DNA from: Parazoarcus communis SWub3 = DSM 12120
GTDB lineage: Bacteria; Pseudomonadota; Gammaproteobacteria; Burkholderiales; Rhodocyclaceae
Direction: 5' to 3'
NCBI RefSeq assembly: GCF_003226565.1
Contig: NZ_QKOE01000002.1
Location: forward strand, 310,001-374,000
DNA length: 64,000 nucleotides
Both the position numbers and the translations under genes were made by a program. The notes beneath the pieces were generated by a model. The model was not told where the DNA came from. It saw only the letters and a list, made by a program, of their open reading frames with translations, and did not search any database. This document shows positions 22,798 to 31,862 of this stretch, in pieces (position 1 is the first letter of the stretch; each line of letters begins with the position of its first letter).

Positions 22798-23936
22798 GCG
22801 ATAACCGCTTCCACCCCCTGAGGCTGCTGCGTGCCTTCCTCCGTCCCATCGATCCGGTGCTGGCTTTGATCATGGCGGTGCTGTTCGGCTACGCCTTCGT
22901 GCTGATGTCCAGTGCCTCGCCCGAGCGGCTGGACAGCCAGACCATGCACTTTGTCATTGCAGTCGTGGTGATGTGGTGCGCTGCGGCGATTCCTGGCCAG
23001 CGCCTGCTGTCGCTGGCCCTGCCGCTGTATCTGCTGGGTGTGGTGCTGCTGATCGGTGTCGCGTTGTTCGGCGAGGTGTCGAAGGGCGCGCAGCGCTGGC
23101 TCGATATCGGCATCACCCGCATTCAGCCGTCCGAGCTGATGAAGATCGCCATGCCGATGATGCTGGCCTGGTTCTTCCAGCAGCGCGAGGGGCGCATCGG
23201 CTGGCGGGAGTTCATCTTCGCCGGCTTGCTGCTGGCGGTGCCTGTCGCGTTGATCGTGCGTCAGCCGGATCTGGGTACCAGCCTGCTGGTCGCGGCGGCC
23301 GGTTTTTATGTGATCTTCTTTGCCGGCCTGTCGTGGAAGCTGATTGCACCGGTCGTGATCGTCGGCAGCCTGGGCATCGGCTCCATCGTCGCCTTCGGCG
23401 ATTCGCTGTGTCAGCCGGGCGTCGAGTGGGTGGGTATCCGCGAGTACCAGAAGCATCGGGTGTGCACATTGCTGGACCCCACCCAGGATCCGCTGGGTAA
23501 GGGCTTTCACATCATCCAGTCCACCATTGCCATTGGGTCGGGGGGGGTGCTGGGCAAAGGCTGGATGGCGGGAACCCAGACCCACCTCGCTTTTCTGCCC
23601 GAGCGCCATACCGACTTCATCTTTGCGGTGCTGGCCGAAGAGTTTGGCCTGGGGGGCGCGGCCGTACTGCTGGTGGTGTACCTGCTGCTGATCCTGCGCG
23701 GCTTCCAGATTGCGGCGATGGCGCCGACCCTGGGTACCCGTCTGCTGGCCGGTGCGGTGACGATGATCTTTTTCACCTATGCTTTCGTCAATATGGGTAT
23801 GGTGTCAGGCATCCTGCCGGTGGTGGGGGTGCCGCTGCCCTTCATCAGTTACGGGGGAACTGCGCTCGTGACCCTGTGTCTTGGGGTGGGTATCCTGATG
23901 AGCATCCGGCGCAGCCGGCTGGCGAACAAGAGTTGA
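22794..23936 (+). CDS. mrdB: SEDS glycan polymerase RodA
   Basis: The 380-residue protein has about ten membrane helices and is the elongasome glycosyltransferase RodA. It carries GAQRWLDIGITRIQPSELMK, the RQPDLGTSLLV loop with the catalytic Asp, GKGWMAGTQTHLAFLPERHT, and the terminal VGVPLPFISYGGTALV. It begins at a GTG within the overlapping GTGA at the mrdA stop. It pairs functionally with PBP2 from the preceding gene. Downstream 12 nt is rlpA. Confidence 0.98.
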   Translation: MSDNRFHPLRLLRAFLRPIDPVLALIMAVLFGYAFVLMSSASPERLDSQTMHFVIAVVVMWCAAAIPGQRLLSLALPLYLLGVVLLIGVALFGEVSKGAQRWLDIGITRIQPSELMKIAMPMMLAWFFQQREGRIGWREFIFAGLLLAVPVALIVRQPDLGTSLLVAAAGFYVIFFAGLSWKLIAPVVIVGSLGIGSIVAFGDSLCQPGVEWVGIREYQKHRVCTLLDPTQDPLGKGFHIIQSTIAIGSGGVLGKGWMAGTQTHLAFLPERHTDFIFAVLAEEFGLGGAAVLLVVYLLLILRGFQIAAMAPTLGTRLLAGAVTMIFFTYAFVNMGMVSGILPVVGVPLPFISYGGTALVTLCLGVGILMSIRRSRLANKS

Positions 23937-23948
23937 GATGGACTGCCG

Positions 23949-24980
23949 ATGAACGTGTTGCCTGCTTCGACCGCCGTGCCCGAGACACGGGCGCTGTTGC
24001 GCACTGCACTGCTGTGCGTGTCAATGCCCCTGCTGATGACGGCGTGTGGAACCGCACCCAAGCCAGTACCGGGTCAGGGTAGCGGCACGGCGCAGGCCCC
24101 CGATCAGACGACTCGTGCGCCGGTTGCTGCCCCTGCACAGCCGGCACGGCCTGCGCGTCGCGGGGGCGCCTACTACAAGGATGACGGTCCGGACGAAGTG
24201 CCACCCGACAACCTGCATGCCATTCCCGACGCCGAACCGCGCGCCGAGCCCTTGCACCGTTTCGCCAACCGCCCCTACAGCGTGTTCGGGCAGGACTATG
24301 TGCCGGTCACCCAGTTGCAGCCGCATCGGGAGCGTGGCCTTGGCAGCTGGTATGGCCGGCGCTTCCATGGCAACCCCACCTCCAGCGGCGAGCCTTATGA
24401 CATGTACGGCATGACGGCGGCCCACCCCACGCTGCCGATTCCCAGCTATGCCCGCGTCACTCATGTGGAAAGCGGTCGCTCGGTGGTGGTGCGGATCAAT
24501 GACCGTGGTCCCTTTCACAAGGGGCGGATCATCGACCTGTCCTATACCGCGGCCTACAAGCTGGGCTACGTGAATGCCGGCAGCGCGGAGGTCATCGTCG
24601 AACAGATCCTGCCGGACGAAGTCCCCATGGTTGCTGCTACCACGCCGGTACCGCCGCTCCCGGGGCGTCGCCCTTTGCAGCCGGTGATCGACGCGGCGCC
24701 GGTGGCACAGGCGCCATCCGCACCGGTGACGCCGCTGGCAGAAGCCAGTCGCGGCGTGTTCCTGCAATTGGGCGCGTTCTCGTCGCTGGACAATGCCATC
24801 GGCTTCCGGACCACGGTCGAGGCCCAGGTGGCGGCGTTTGCCGATCGCCTCGAGCTGTTTGCCGATGGCGGACGCTTCCGGCTGCATGCGGGGCCCTATG
24901 TCTCGGTCGAGGAGGCACGGCAGGCGGCGGAGCGTATCGCCACCGTGCTCAAGGCCCGTCCCTTCGTCGTCGTACGCTGA
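23949..24980 (+). CDS. rlpA: RlpA-like septal ring lytic transglycosylase lipoprotein
   Basis: The 343-residue lipoprotein has a lipobox LMTAC near residue 33, a Pro/Ala-rich linker, and an RlpA double-psi beta-barrel domain. That domain (about 118-215) shows GLGSWYGRRFHGNPTSSGE and VVVRINDRGPFHKGRIIDLS, including the catalytic His/Asp region. A C-terminal SPOR domain follows (about 265-343; FLQLGAFSSLDNAIGFR), which binds denuded septal glycan. It sits between rodA and the D,D-carboxypeptidase, as is common in proteobacteria. Confidence 0.93.
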   Translation: MNVLPASTAVPETRALLRTALLCVSMPLLMTACGTAPKPVPGQGSGTAQAPDQTTRAPVAAPAQPARPARRGGAYYKDDGPDEVPPDNLHAIPDAEPRAEPLHRFANRPYSVFGQDYVPVTQLQPHRERGLGSWYGRRFHGNPTSSGEPYDMYGMTAAHPTLPIPSYARVTHVESGRSVVVRINDRGPFHKGRIIDLSYTAAYKLGYVNAGSAEVIVEQILPDEVPMVAATTPVPPLPGRRPLQPVIDAAPVAQAPSAPVTPLAEASRGVFLQLGAFSSLDNAIGFRTTVEAQVAAFADRLELFADGGRFRLHAGPYVSVEEARQAAERIATVLKARPFVVVR

Positions 24981-25037
24981 TTTGCGAACAGGTTGAAACA
25001 AAGCCTGTCCATTTCGGTCAGGTTTTCGGGGGCAGCC

Positions 25038-25043
25038 TATAAT
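25038..25043 (+). promoter_or_regulatory. -10 element of a possible dacC promoter
   Basis: A perfect TATAAT sits 40 nt before the carboxypeptidase ATG. The -35 is weak (ttcggt or cggtca upstream). It suggests a secondary promoter inside the cell-wall block. Confidence 0.4.
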
Positions 25044-25083
25044 TTTGCCCCATCCCGTTTTTCACTACTCCGGACCTTTTCTG

Positions 25084-26211
25084 ATGCGTTTCATCCTTGC
25101 CATCCTGTTCTCGCTGTTTTCCGCGCTCGCCCTGGCCCAGGCGGTGCCCGCGCCCACGCTGGCGGCCAAGGCCTGGGTACTGATGGACCATGGTACGGGC
25201 CAGGTACTGGCTTCCAGTGATCCGGACGCCCGCATCGAGCCGGCTTCGCTGACCAAATTGATGACCGCCTATCTGACCTTCTCGGCCCTGAAGGCGGGCA
25301 CCATCGCGGCCGATCAGCCGGTGCCGGTTTCCGAGGCGGCATGGCGTCAGGAAGGGTCGCGCATGTTCATCGAGCCGCGCAAGCCCGTCACGGTGGATGA
25401 GCTGATCCGTGGCGTCATCGTGCAGTCGGGCAACGATGCCTGCGTGGCACTGTCCGAGCTCATCGCCGGCAGCGAGGAGGCCTTTGCCGCCTTGATGAAC
25501 CGCGAGGCCAAGCGTCTGGGCATGACCAACACCCACTTCACCAACTCCACCGGCCTGCCCGATCCGCAGCTCTATACCACTGCGCGTGACCTGGCCCTGC
25601 TGGCCGCGGCGATCATCCGTGACTTTCCCGAGTACTACAGCCTGTACTCGCTCAAGGAATACACCTACAACAACATCAAGCAGCCCAACCGCAACCGCCT
25701 GCTGTGGATGGACAGCACCGTCGATGGCATGAAGACCGGCCACACCAGCTCGGCAGGCTACTGCCTGGTGTCCACCGCCCAGCGCGGCCCGCGTCGGCTG
25801 ATCTCGGTGGTGCTGGGTGCCGCATCCGACACCGTGCGTGCGCAGGAATCCCTCAAGCTGCTGAACTTCGGCTTCCAGTTCTTCGACACCGTGCAGCTGT
25901 ATGCGGCCGATCAGGCCTTGTCGCAGTTCCGCGTGTGGAAGGGGCAGGTCAACGAAGTCGGTGCGGGCTTCACCAGCGATTTCGTGCTGTCGCTGCCCAA
26001 GGGCCAGGCCGAGAAGATCGAGGCCGTGCTCGAGAGCCGCCAGCCGGTCATGGCGCCACTGCAGAAGGGGCAGGAGATCGGCACCATGAAGCTCAGCCTC
26101 GACGGCAAGCTGCTGGGCGAATATCCTGTCGTTGCGCTTCAGGACGTGCCGGTGGCCGGCTTCTTCGGCCGCCTGTGGGATGCCCTGGTGTTGTGGTTCA
26201 AGAGTCTCTGA
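25084..26211 (+). CDS. dacC: D-alanyl-D-alanine carboxypeptidase (PBP5/6 family)
   Basis: The 375-residue low-molecular-weight PBP trims the terminal D-Ala from peptidoglycan stems in the periplasm. A signal peptide (MRFILAILFSLFSALALAQA) fixes the start at 25084. The active-site motifs are SLTK (EPASLTKLMTAY), SGN (VIVQSGNDACVAL) and KTG (VDGMKTGHTSSAGYCL). A C-terminal beta domain ends in an amphipathic anchor helix (VAGFFGRLWDALVLWFKSL), typical of DacA/DacC. I use dacC as symbol, but dacA would be equally defensible. Confidence 0.95.
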   Translation: MRFILAILFSLFSALALAQAVPAPTLAAKAWVLMDHGTGQVLASSDPDARIEPASLTKLMTAYLTFSALKAGTIAADQPVPVSEAAWRQEGSRMFIEPRKPVTVDELIRGVIVQSGNDACVALSELIAGSEEAFAALMNREAKRLGMTNTHFTNSTGLPDPQLYTTARDLALLAAAIIRDFPEYYSLYSLKEYTYNNIKQPNRNRLLWMDSTVDGMKTGHTSSAGYCLVSTAQRGPRRLISVVLGAASDTVRAQESLKLLNFGFQFFDTVQLYAADQALSQFRVWKGQVNEVGAGFTSDFVLSLPKGQAEKIEAVLESRQPVMAPLQKGQEIGTMKLSLDGKLLGEYPVVALQDVPVAGFFGRLWDALVLWFKSL

Positions 26212-26238
26212 CCGCCTGACGCGGTCAAGGAGCCGGTC

Positions 26239-27096
26239 ATGAGTATCTGCTATCTGAACGGTCGCTTTCTGCCGGTCGGCGAGGCCAGCGTGTCGCCGAT
26301 GGACCGTGGCTTCCTGTTTGGTGACGGGGCCTACGAGGTCATCCCGGTCTATTCGCGCCGTCCCTTCCGTCTGGACGAGCACGTTGCGCGCCTGGCCAAC
26401 ACCCTGGCGGCAATCCGTCTGCCCGACCCGCACAGCGCGGAACAATGGCAGGCCATCATCCGCGGTGTGATCGAGCGTAACGAGTGGGAGGACCAGTCGG
26501 TTTACCTGCAGGTCAGCCGTGGCGCCGACGACAAGCGCAATCATGCTTTTCCCAAGGTGATGCGGCCCACCGTATTCCTGATGAGCGAGCCGCTGGTGAC
26601 GCCGCCCGAGGCGCAGCGTCAGGCTGGGGTGGCAGCGGTCAGCGCGGCAGACTTCCGCTGGCTGCGTTGCGACCTGAAGACGGTGGCCCTGCTCGCCAAC
26701 TGTCTGCTGCGTCAGCATGCGGTCGACCAGGGGTGCATGGAAACCATCCTGTTCCGTGATGGCTTCCTGACCGAAGGGGCAGCGTCCAACATCTTCGTGG
26801 TTCGCGACGGCGTCATCCTGACCCCCCCCAAGAGCCACCTGATGCTGCCGGGCATCACCTACGACGTCGTACTCGAGTTGGCTGCCCGCCATGGTCTGGC
26901 GCATGAGGTGCGTGAGATCCTCGAGGACGAGGTACGTCATGCAGACGAGTTGTGGATGACGTCCTCCACCAAGGAGGTGCTGCCCATCACCACGCTCGAT
27001 GGGCGACCGGTCGGCGACGGCAAGCCCGGCCCGGTGGGGCAGCAAATGCACGCGTTTTACCAGGACTTCAAGAATACGGTGATGAGAATTGGCTGA
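26239..27096 (+). CDS. dat: D-amino-acid aminotransferase (fold IV PLP enzyme)
   Basis: The 285-residue PLP enzyme belongs to the class IV aminotransferases. The Schiff-base lysine lies in RWLRCDLKTVALLANCLLRQ (about residue 145). The N-terminus YLNGRFLPVGEASVSPMDRG and the motif FLTEGAASNIFVVRDGVILTPP are characteristic of D-alanine aminotransferase. A role in D-amino-acid supply for the cell wall fits the position after the carboxypeptidase. The 3' end overlaps the DUF493 start by 8 nt. Branched-chain or aminodeoxychorismate relatives are less likely. Confidence 0.88.
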   Translation: MSICYLNGRFLPVGEASVSPMDRGFLFGDGAYEVIPVYSRRPFRLDEHVARLANTLAAIRLPDPHSAEQWQAIIRGVIERNEWEDQSVYLQVSRGADDKRNHAFPKVMRPTVFLMSEPLVTPPEAQRQAGVAAVSAADFRWLRCDLKTVALLANCLLRQHAVDQGCMETILFRDGFLTEGAASNIFVVRDGVILTPPKSHLMLPGITYDVVLELAARHGLAHEVREILEDEVRHADELWMTSSTKEVLPITTLDGRPVGDGKPGPVGQQMHAFYQDFKNTVMRIG

Positions 27097-27370
27097 TCAG
27101 ACTCCCGAAACCCGGCAGACATTGCTCGAGTTTCCCTGCGACTTCCCGATCAAGATCATGGGCGCGCGCGTCGAGGGTTTTGCCCAGGCGGTGCTCGAAG
27201 TGGTGCTGCGCCACGCGCCTGACTTCGAGGCCGGCAGCATGCAGATGCGGCCTTCCAGCAAGGGCAACTACCTTGCGGTGACGTGTACTTTCCGTGCCGT
27301 CTCGCAGCTGCAGGTCGATTCGATGTACCGCGAGCTGACCGCACACCCCATGGTCAAGGTGGTGCTGTGA
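27089..27370 (+). CDS. ybeD: DUF493/YbeD family protein
   Basis: The 93-residue protein is a YbeD/DUF493 ACT-like small protein, commonly encoded before lipB. It reads [20 protein letters not shown], then [20 protein letters not shown] and [14 protein letters not shown]. The start is a TTG at 27089 overlapping the upstream stop; no ATG is available before the conserved domain. The stop overlaps the lipB GTG by 4 nt minus one, so translation is probably coupled. Function is unknown. Confidence 0.9.
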   Translation: MADQTPETRQTLLEFPCDFPIKIMGARVEGFAQAVLEVVLRHAPDFEAGSMQMRPSSKGNYLAVTCTFRAVSQLQVDSMYRELTAHPMVKVVL

Positions 27371-28056
27371 CCCTGCCAGCGGCAGCGTCACAACTGGTGG
27401 TCAAACGTCTCGGGCAGGTGGCCTACGAGCCCGCGCTCGAGGCGATGCGCCTGTTCACCGCCGAGCGTGACCGCGACACGCCCGACCAGATCTGGCTACT
27501 CGAGCATCCTCCGGTCTATACCCTGGGTCAGGCGGGCCGGCCTGAACACCTGTTGCGCAACGATGCCGGCATTCCGCTGGTCCAGATCGACCGTGGCGGG
27601 CAGATCACCTACCACGGCCCGGGGCAGCTCGTTGCCTATCTGCTGATCGACCTGCCGCGGCGGCATCTCAAGGTGCGCGAACTGGTTCACCTGATGGAGC
27701 AGGCCCTCATCGACACCCTGGCGGGCTACGGTCTGGCGGCCGTACGTCGGGAGGGGGCGCCCGGCGTGTATATCGACGACGCCAAGATCGCTGCACTGGG
27801 GCTGCGCGTACGTCACGGTTGCAGCTACCATGGACTCAGTCTCAATGTGGATATGGACCTTGCCCCGTTCGGCTGGATCAACCCTTGCGGCTACGAAGGC
27901 CTGCGCACCATCCGCATGAAGGATTTCGGCATCGACGACACGGTTGTCGCGGTGGGAGAGCAACTGCTCGGCCATCTCGTCAGGCTGTTGCCGCCGGTCG
28001 CGCCGGGTGCAGCGTCGGCCTCTGCGGCTCCCCCCACTTTCGAAGCGCCCGCCTGA
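27367..28056 (+). CDS. lipB: lipoyl(octanoyl) transferase LipB
   Basis: The 229-residue enzyme moves octanoate from acyl carrier protein to the lipoyl domains of 2-oxoacid dehydrogenases and GcvH. The GTG at 27367 overlaps the ybeD stop and gives a normal length. Family motifs are [40 protein letters not shown] (written in two overlapping parts), the lysine region [11 protein letters not shown], and the Cys in INPCGYEGL. It precedes lipA by 67 nt. Confidence 0.96.
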   Translation: MTLPAAASQLVVKRLGQVAYEPALEAMRLFTAERDRDTPDQIWLLEHPPVYTLGQAGRPEHLLRNDAGIPLVQIDRGGQITYHGPGQLVAYLLIDLPRRHLKVRELVHLMEQALIDTLAGYGLAAVRREGAPGVYIDDAKIAALGLRVRHGCSYHGLSLNVDMDLAPFGWINPCGYEGLRTIRMKDFGIDDTVVAVGEQLLGHLVRLLPPVAPGAASASAAPPTFEAPA

Positions 28057-28123
28057 GGCGCACAATAGCGGTCGATCACGGCATTGCGCCGCCCACACCA
28101 TAACAGACAACAGAGACAGCACC

Positions 28124-29071
28124 ATGGAAACCCCCGTCCGCAAGCAGCGCGGCGCCGACAAGACGGCCCGCATCCCGATCAAGATCGTGCCGGCCGAGCG
28201 CCTGAAAAAGCCCGACTGGATCCGCATCAAGCTCGGTGCGGGCGTCGAAGCCGAGCGCTTCAACGAAATCAAGCAGACCTTGCGCGAGCACAAGCTGCAC
28301 ACGGTGTGCGAAGAGGCTTCCTGCCCCAACATTCACGAGTGTTTCGGCAAGGGCACCGCCACCTTCATGATCATGGGCGACATCTGTACTCGCCGCTGCC
28401 CGTTCTGCGACGTCGGCCACGGCCGGCCGGAACCGCTCAATGCCAACGAGCCGGCCGATCTGGCCAAGACCATCGCGGCCATGCGGCTGAACTACGTGGT
28501 GATCACCTCGGTCGACCGCGACGACTTGCGCGATGGCGGTGCCCAGCATTTCGTCGACTGCATCCGCGAAACCCGTGCCGCCTCACCCAAGACCACCATC
28601 GAAGTGCTCGTGCCGGATTTCCGTGGCCGCATGGATATCGCGCTCGACATCTTCGACCTGGCGCCGCCCGATGTCATGAATCACAACCTCGAGACCGTGC
28701 CCAGGCTGTACAAGCAGGCGCGTCCGGGTTCGGACTATGCCTATTCGCTCGAGCTGCTCAAGCAGTTCAAGGCCCGTCATCCCGAAGTGTCGACCAAATC
28801 CGGGCTGATGGTGGGTCTGGGCGAGACCGACGACGAGATCCTCGAAGTCATGCGCGACATGCGTGCTCACAACGTCGACATGCTCACCATCGGCCAGTAC
28901 CTGCAGCCTTCGGGTGGTCATCTGCCGGTATTGCGCTATGTTCACCCCGACACCTTCAAGATGTTCGAGACCGAAGCGCTGAAGATGGGCTTCAAGAACG
29001 CTGCCTGCGGCCCGATGGTTCGTTCCAGCTACTGGGCCGACCAGCAGGCGCACGGCGCCGGCGTGGTCTGA
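28124..29071 (+). CDS. lipA: lipoyl synthase LipA
   Basis: The 315-residue radical SAM enzyme inserts two sulfurs into protein-bound octanoyl groups. The SAM cluster motif is CTRRCPFC (C-x3-C-x2-C). The auxiliary cluster cysteines are [12 protein letters not shown] (C-x4-C-x5-C) and the C-terminal RSSYWADQQ supplies its Ser ligand. The start at 28124 gives [18 protein letters not shown]. With lipB it forms the de novo lipoate pathway. Confidence 0.98.
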   Translation: METPVRKQRGADKTARIPIKIVPAERLKKPDWIRIKLGAGVEAERFNEIKQTLREHKLHTVCEEASCPNIHECFGKGTATFMIMGDICTRRCPFCDVGHGRPEPLNANEPADLAKTIAAMRLNYVVITSVDRDDLRDGGAQHFVDCIRETRAASPKTTIEVLVPDFRGRMDIALDIFDLAPPDVMNHNLETVPRLYKQARPGSDYAYSLELLKQFKARHPEVSTKSGLMVGLGETDDEILEVMRDMRAHNVDMLTIGQYLQPSGGHLPVLRYVHPDTFKMFETEALKMGFKNAACGPMVRSSYWADQQAHGAGVV

Positions 29072-29133
29072 ACGTCCGACAGGTATTGGCAGCTGGCAGC
29101 GGTACATTCCTGAGTACTCGGTGAGGAGCACGG

Positions 29134-29862
29134 ATGGCTGAATCAAGGTTTGGCTTCATGTCTGCGCTGGTGCTTGCAGGGGCCATCGCGTCGGCGGGGT
29201 ATTGGGTTGGCGATGGTATCCAGCGCTTTCGCATGGCTGATCGCTCGATCACGGTGAAGGGCCTTGCTGAGCGGGAGGTGAAGAGTGACTTCGCCATCTG
29301 GTCACTCGGTTTTCGGCGTGGCGGTAACGAGTTCGGCGCTGTTCAGCAGCTACTCAACGCGGACCGGGATCGCGTACTTGCCTTCCTGCGCGAGCAGGGG
29401 TTCGGCGATGCCGAGATCGAGATCCGCCCGCTGCAGGTCCAGGATCTGTTTGCGCGTGAGTGGGGCTCTGGCAATGTTCCGCTGCGTTTCAACGGGCAGG
29501 GCGAAGTGCTGGTCAAATCGGCGCGCGTTGACGTGGTCGCGCAGGCGGCGAATCGCGTCGACCCGCTGATCCAGGCCGGTATCCAGCTGACTGGGACGAA
29601 CGAGGGTTACGGTGGCCCTCGCTATCAGTTGCGTGGTTTCAACGAGATCAAGCCAGCCTTGCTCGAAGCTGCCACGCACAATGCACGGGAGCAGGCGGAA
29701 AAGTTCGCCGCCGATGCCGGCGCTCGGCTTGGTGTGTTGAAGAGCGCCAATCAGGGCGTGATCCGCGTGCTTGATGATGACGGCGGCGAGGGCGATTCCG
29801 TGGGCCAGACCATCGGCAAGCGCCTGCGGGTTGTCAGCACCTTCGAGTACGGTTTGCAATAA
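29134..29862 (+). CDS. SIMPL domain (DUF541) periplasmic protein
   Basis: The 242-residue protein has an N-terminal hydrophobic helix (FMSALVLAGAIASAGYWVG) and then a SIMPL/DUF541 domain. That domain starts ITVKGLAEREVKSDFAIWSL and includes QAEKFAADAGARLGVLKSAN and the terminal RLRVVSTFEYGL. The helix could be an uncleaved anchor or a signal peptide. SIMPL proteins are periplasmic or membrane-associated with no settled biochemical role. It has a good RBS (gaggagcac) and stands 62 nt after lipA. Confidence 0.88.
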   Translation: MAESRFGFMSALVLAGAIASAGYWVGDGIQRFRMADRSITVKGLAEREVKSDFAIWSLGFRRGGNEFGAVQQLLNADRDRVLAFLREQGFGDAEIEIRPLQVQDLFAREWGSGNVPLRFNGQGEVLVKSARVDVVAQAANRVDPLIQAGIQLTGTNEGYGGPRYQLRGFNEIKPALLEAATHNAREQAEKFAADAGARLGVLKSANQGVIRVLDDDGGEGDSVGQTIGKRLRVVSTFEYGLQ

Positions 29863-29895
29863 ACGCAGGCCTGACCGGTGCTGTCATGCGGGCAC

Positions 29896-30537
29896 TCAAG
29901 GGCAACCGATGCAGCCTTCGGTCTGCGCATTCAGAAAGATCGCCTGATCCAGGTTGGCGCCGCTCAGGTCGGCATTGACCAGCACCGCACGGGTAAAGTC
30001 GGCACCCTGCAGGTTGGCGCCGACAAATGATGCCCCCTTGAGCTTGGCGGCGCGCAGGTTGCTGCGTTGCAGGTCGGCATCGGTCAGGCGTGCGCCTTCC
30101 ATCCGTGCATTGGTCAGATCGGCCCCGGCCAGTTTGGCCTTGCTCAGGTCTGTGCCATGCAGATCCGCGTTCTGCAGCACGGCGTTGCGCAGGTCAGCGC
30201 CTTCAAGCCTGGCTTCGCCCAATCGTGCCCCGCGCAGGTTGGTGCGAACCAGCAGCGCCTCCGTCAGGTCGGCGCCCTGCAGATCGGTCTGTGAAAAATT
30301 GGCTTCACTCAGATTGGCGCCGCGCAAGTTCGCCCCCGACAGATTGGAGCGGGTGAATTGCGAGTTGGCCAGATTGACCCCCGCCAGCTCGGCGCCGTTC
30401 AGGTTCAGATTGGGACACAGCGTGCCACGACGGATGTCGCAGCCACCAATACGGGTCGATGACTGGGCGTGCGCGCCGGCGGCGAGCAGCGCAGCGGAAA
30501 GCATCACGCAGGAGATGAGGCTGGACGTCTTCAACAT
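29896..30537 (-). CDS. secreted pentapeptide-repeat protein
   Basis: The 213-residue protein has a signal peptide (MLKTSSLISCVMLSAALLAAGAHA) and a short segment with two cysteines (GGCDIRRGTLC). From about residue 45 to the end it is an array of A(D/N)LXX pentapeptides such as ANLRG, ANLSE, ADLTE and ADLTN, which form a right-handed beta-helix. The tail reads FLNAQTEGCIGCP. The signal peptide fixes the start at 30537. Most pentapeptide-repeat proteins are cytoplasmic, so export here is notable. It converges with the SIMPL gene and diverges from the DUF4197 gene. Confidence 0.85.
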   Translation of the reverse strand: MLKTSSLISCVMLSAALLAAGAHAQSSTRIGGCDIRRGTLCPNLNLNGAELAGVNLANSQFTRSNLSGANLRGANLSEANFSQTDLQGADLTEALLVRTNLRGARLGEARLEGADLRNAVLQNADLHGTDLSKAKLAGADLTNARMEGARLTDADLQRSNLRAAKLKGASFVGANLQGADFTRAVLVNADLSGANLDQAIFLNAQTEGCIGCP

Positions 30538-30742
30538 GGGTTCTGGCCGTCTTGTGTTTATGGTTGTGAGGCTGTGCTGGTCAGACGGATATGGTGTCTC
30601 CGGGTTCCGTTCATCCACCTGCCTGCACGTTGCGATCGTCACACGGCTGGGGGTGGACAAAAGGACAGTCAGTGTTGACGATTGCGAGCGTGGCCAGTGG
30701 GAGAGGTCTCCTGCCGCCTCGTCCAACAACCTGGAGATCGTG

Positions 30743-31423
30743 ATGCGTTCCATTCTGCGAGCTTTTGCCTTCCTTGTCATTACTGCGCCGGTCTGGGCTG
30801 CGGGTGGTCTGATGAGCCTGACTGACAGCGAGACGAGTGGCGGACTCAAGGAGGCGCTGACTCAAGGGGCCAGCAAGGCGGTCGATCTGCTCGGTCGCGA
30901 TGGCGGCTTCATGAACAACCCGAAGGTCAGGATTCCGCTGCCCGACATGCTTGCACAGGCCGAGCCGCTGATCCGCATGAGTGGGCGTGGCAAGGATCTC
31001 GACAAGCTCGTCGCCACAATGAACCAGGCCGCCGAGGCCGCGGTGCCGCAGGCAAAGACCCTGCTGGTGGATGCGGTCAAGGGCATGAGCGTCAGTGACG
31101 CCAAGCGCATCCTGACCGGCGGTGACGATTCGGTGACGCGCTATTTCCGCGACAAGACCGAACGCCAGCTTACCCAGACCTTCCTGCCAGTGGTCAAGCA
31201 GAACACCGACAAGCTTGCGCTGGCCGGGCAGTACAACAAGCTGGCCGGCCAGGTTGCCGGCGTCGGCCTGATGAAGAGCGAGGATGCCCAGGTCGAGAAC
31301 TACGTGACCCGCAAGGCGCTGGATGGTCTCTACCTGATGATCGCCGAGGAAGAGCGCGCGATCCGCAAGAACCCGGTCGGCGCAGTGGGCAATCTGGCCA
31401 AAAAGGTATTTGGCGCGCTCTGA
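30743..31423 (+). CDS. DUF4197 family exported protein
   Basis: The 226-residue protein has a signal peptide (MRSILRAFAFLVITAPVWAA) followed by a DUF4197 domain. The domain opens LTDSETSGGLKEALTQGASKAV and contains KVRIPLPDMLAQAEPLIRM, DAKRILTGGDDSVTRYFRDK and the terminal ENYVTRKALDGLYLMIAEEE. Function of the family is unknown. A ribosome-binding site (ctggag) precedes the ATG. A 42-bp part of this gene (31131-31172) is repeated at 35427-35468 on the far side of the accessory insertion. Confidence 0.9.
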   Translation: MRSILRAFAFLVITAPVWAAGGLMSLTDSETSGGLKEALTQGASKAVDLLGRDGGFMNNPKVRIPLPDMLAQAEPLIRMSGRGKDLDKLVATMNQAAEAAVPQAKTLLVDAVKGMSVSDAKRILTGGDDSVTRYFRDKTERQLTQTFLPVVKQNTDKLALAGQYNKLAGQVAGVGLMKSEDAQVENYVTRKALDGLYLMIAEEERAIRKNPVGAVGNLAKKVFGAL

Positions 31424-31535
31424 TCTAGCGCGCCAGCGCCTGGCTCCAGCGTTTGTACAGCCGGGTCATCATGTCATGCATGGCCGCGGTCCGGCGTTCG
31501 CTGTCGGCGGCAGTGTCGGCGCGGCTGCCGGCTGC
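31423..31535 (+). repeat. 113-bp direct repeat, left copy (amidotransferase 3' end)
   Basis: This stretch, starting at the last base of the DUF4197 stop, matches 35468-35580 at about 103 of 113 bases by eye. It is the C-terminal coding end of the glutamine amidotransferase gene, stop codon included (TAG at 31425-31427 on -), and most differences are synonymous or conservative. Confidence 0.9.
31425..31535 (-). pseudogene. 3' remnant of a class I glutamine amidotransferase gene
   Basis: On - it encodes the last 36 or so residues of the amidotransferase at 35470-36192 (AAGSRADTAADSERRTAAMH and onward to QALAR stop), with the frame intact. The rest of the gene is missing; at 31535/31536 it joins island sequence. 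Differences from the intact copy look like allelic divergence (V/A, R/K, R/Q), which suggests it came from a related strain's allele. Confidence 0.85.
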
Positions 31536-31828
31536 AGCTTCTCGAAGCCAAACACCTCGTCGGCCACCGCCTTGAGCGCAGCCTCGACCTCGGGTGGCAC
31601 CGGCATACCCTGGGCTTTGGCCTGGTCGAGCCCCTGCGTGAAATAGGTGGGTAGCTCTCGCACCATCCGCTCGATGCTGGTCACCTGCAACAGTCGCCGC
31701 CAGTCAGCAGTGGCTGCATCGGCCTGGACGCCGTGCATGCCATCCTGCTGCACGAACACAGGCGCACCCGGTGCAAGCAAGCTCAACACAAGCAGTCCTG
31801 CAGCCAGAAATCGAAACCGTTTGAACAT
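31469..31828 (-). pseudogene. truncated secreted protein (DUF2059-like), chimeric 3' end
   Basis: The 119-residue frame starts with a signal peptide (MFKRFRFLAAGLLVLSLLAPGAPV). It continues RRLLQVTSIERMVRELPTYF and VEAALKAVADEVFGFEKL, which loosely resembles DUF2059-type helical secreted proteins. After about residue 98 it runs into the duplicated amidotransferase sequence in a different frame (QPAAAPTLPPTANAGPRPCM), so the original C-terminus has been lost. It is the last member of the island gene row on -, 34 nt after the C39 peptidase stop. The family assignment is tentative; the truncation is directly visible. Confidence 0.7.
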
Positions 31829-31862
31829 GATTACGCCTTGTCAGCAAAACACACAGGCAACA

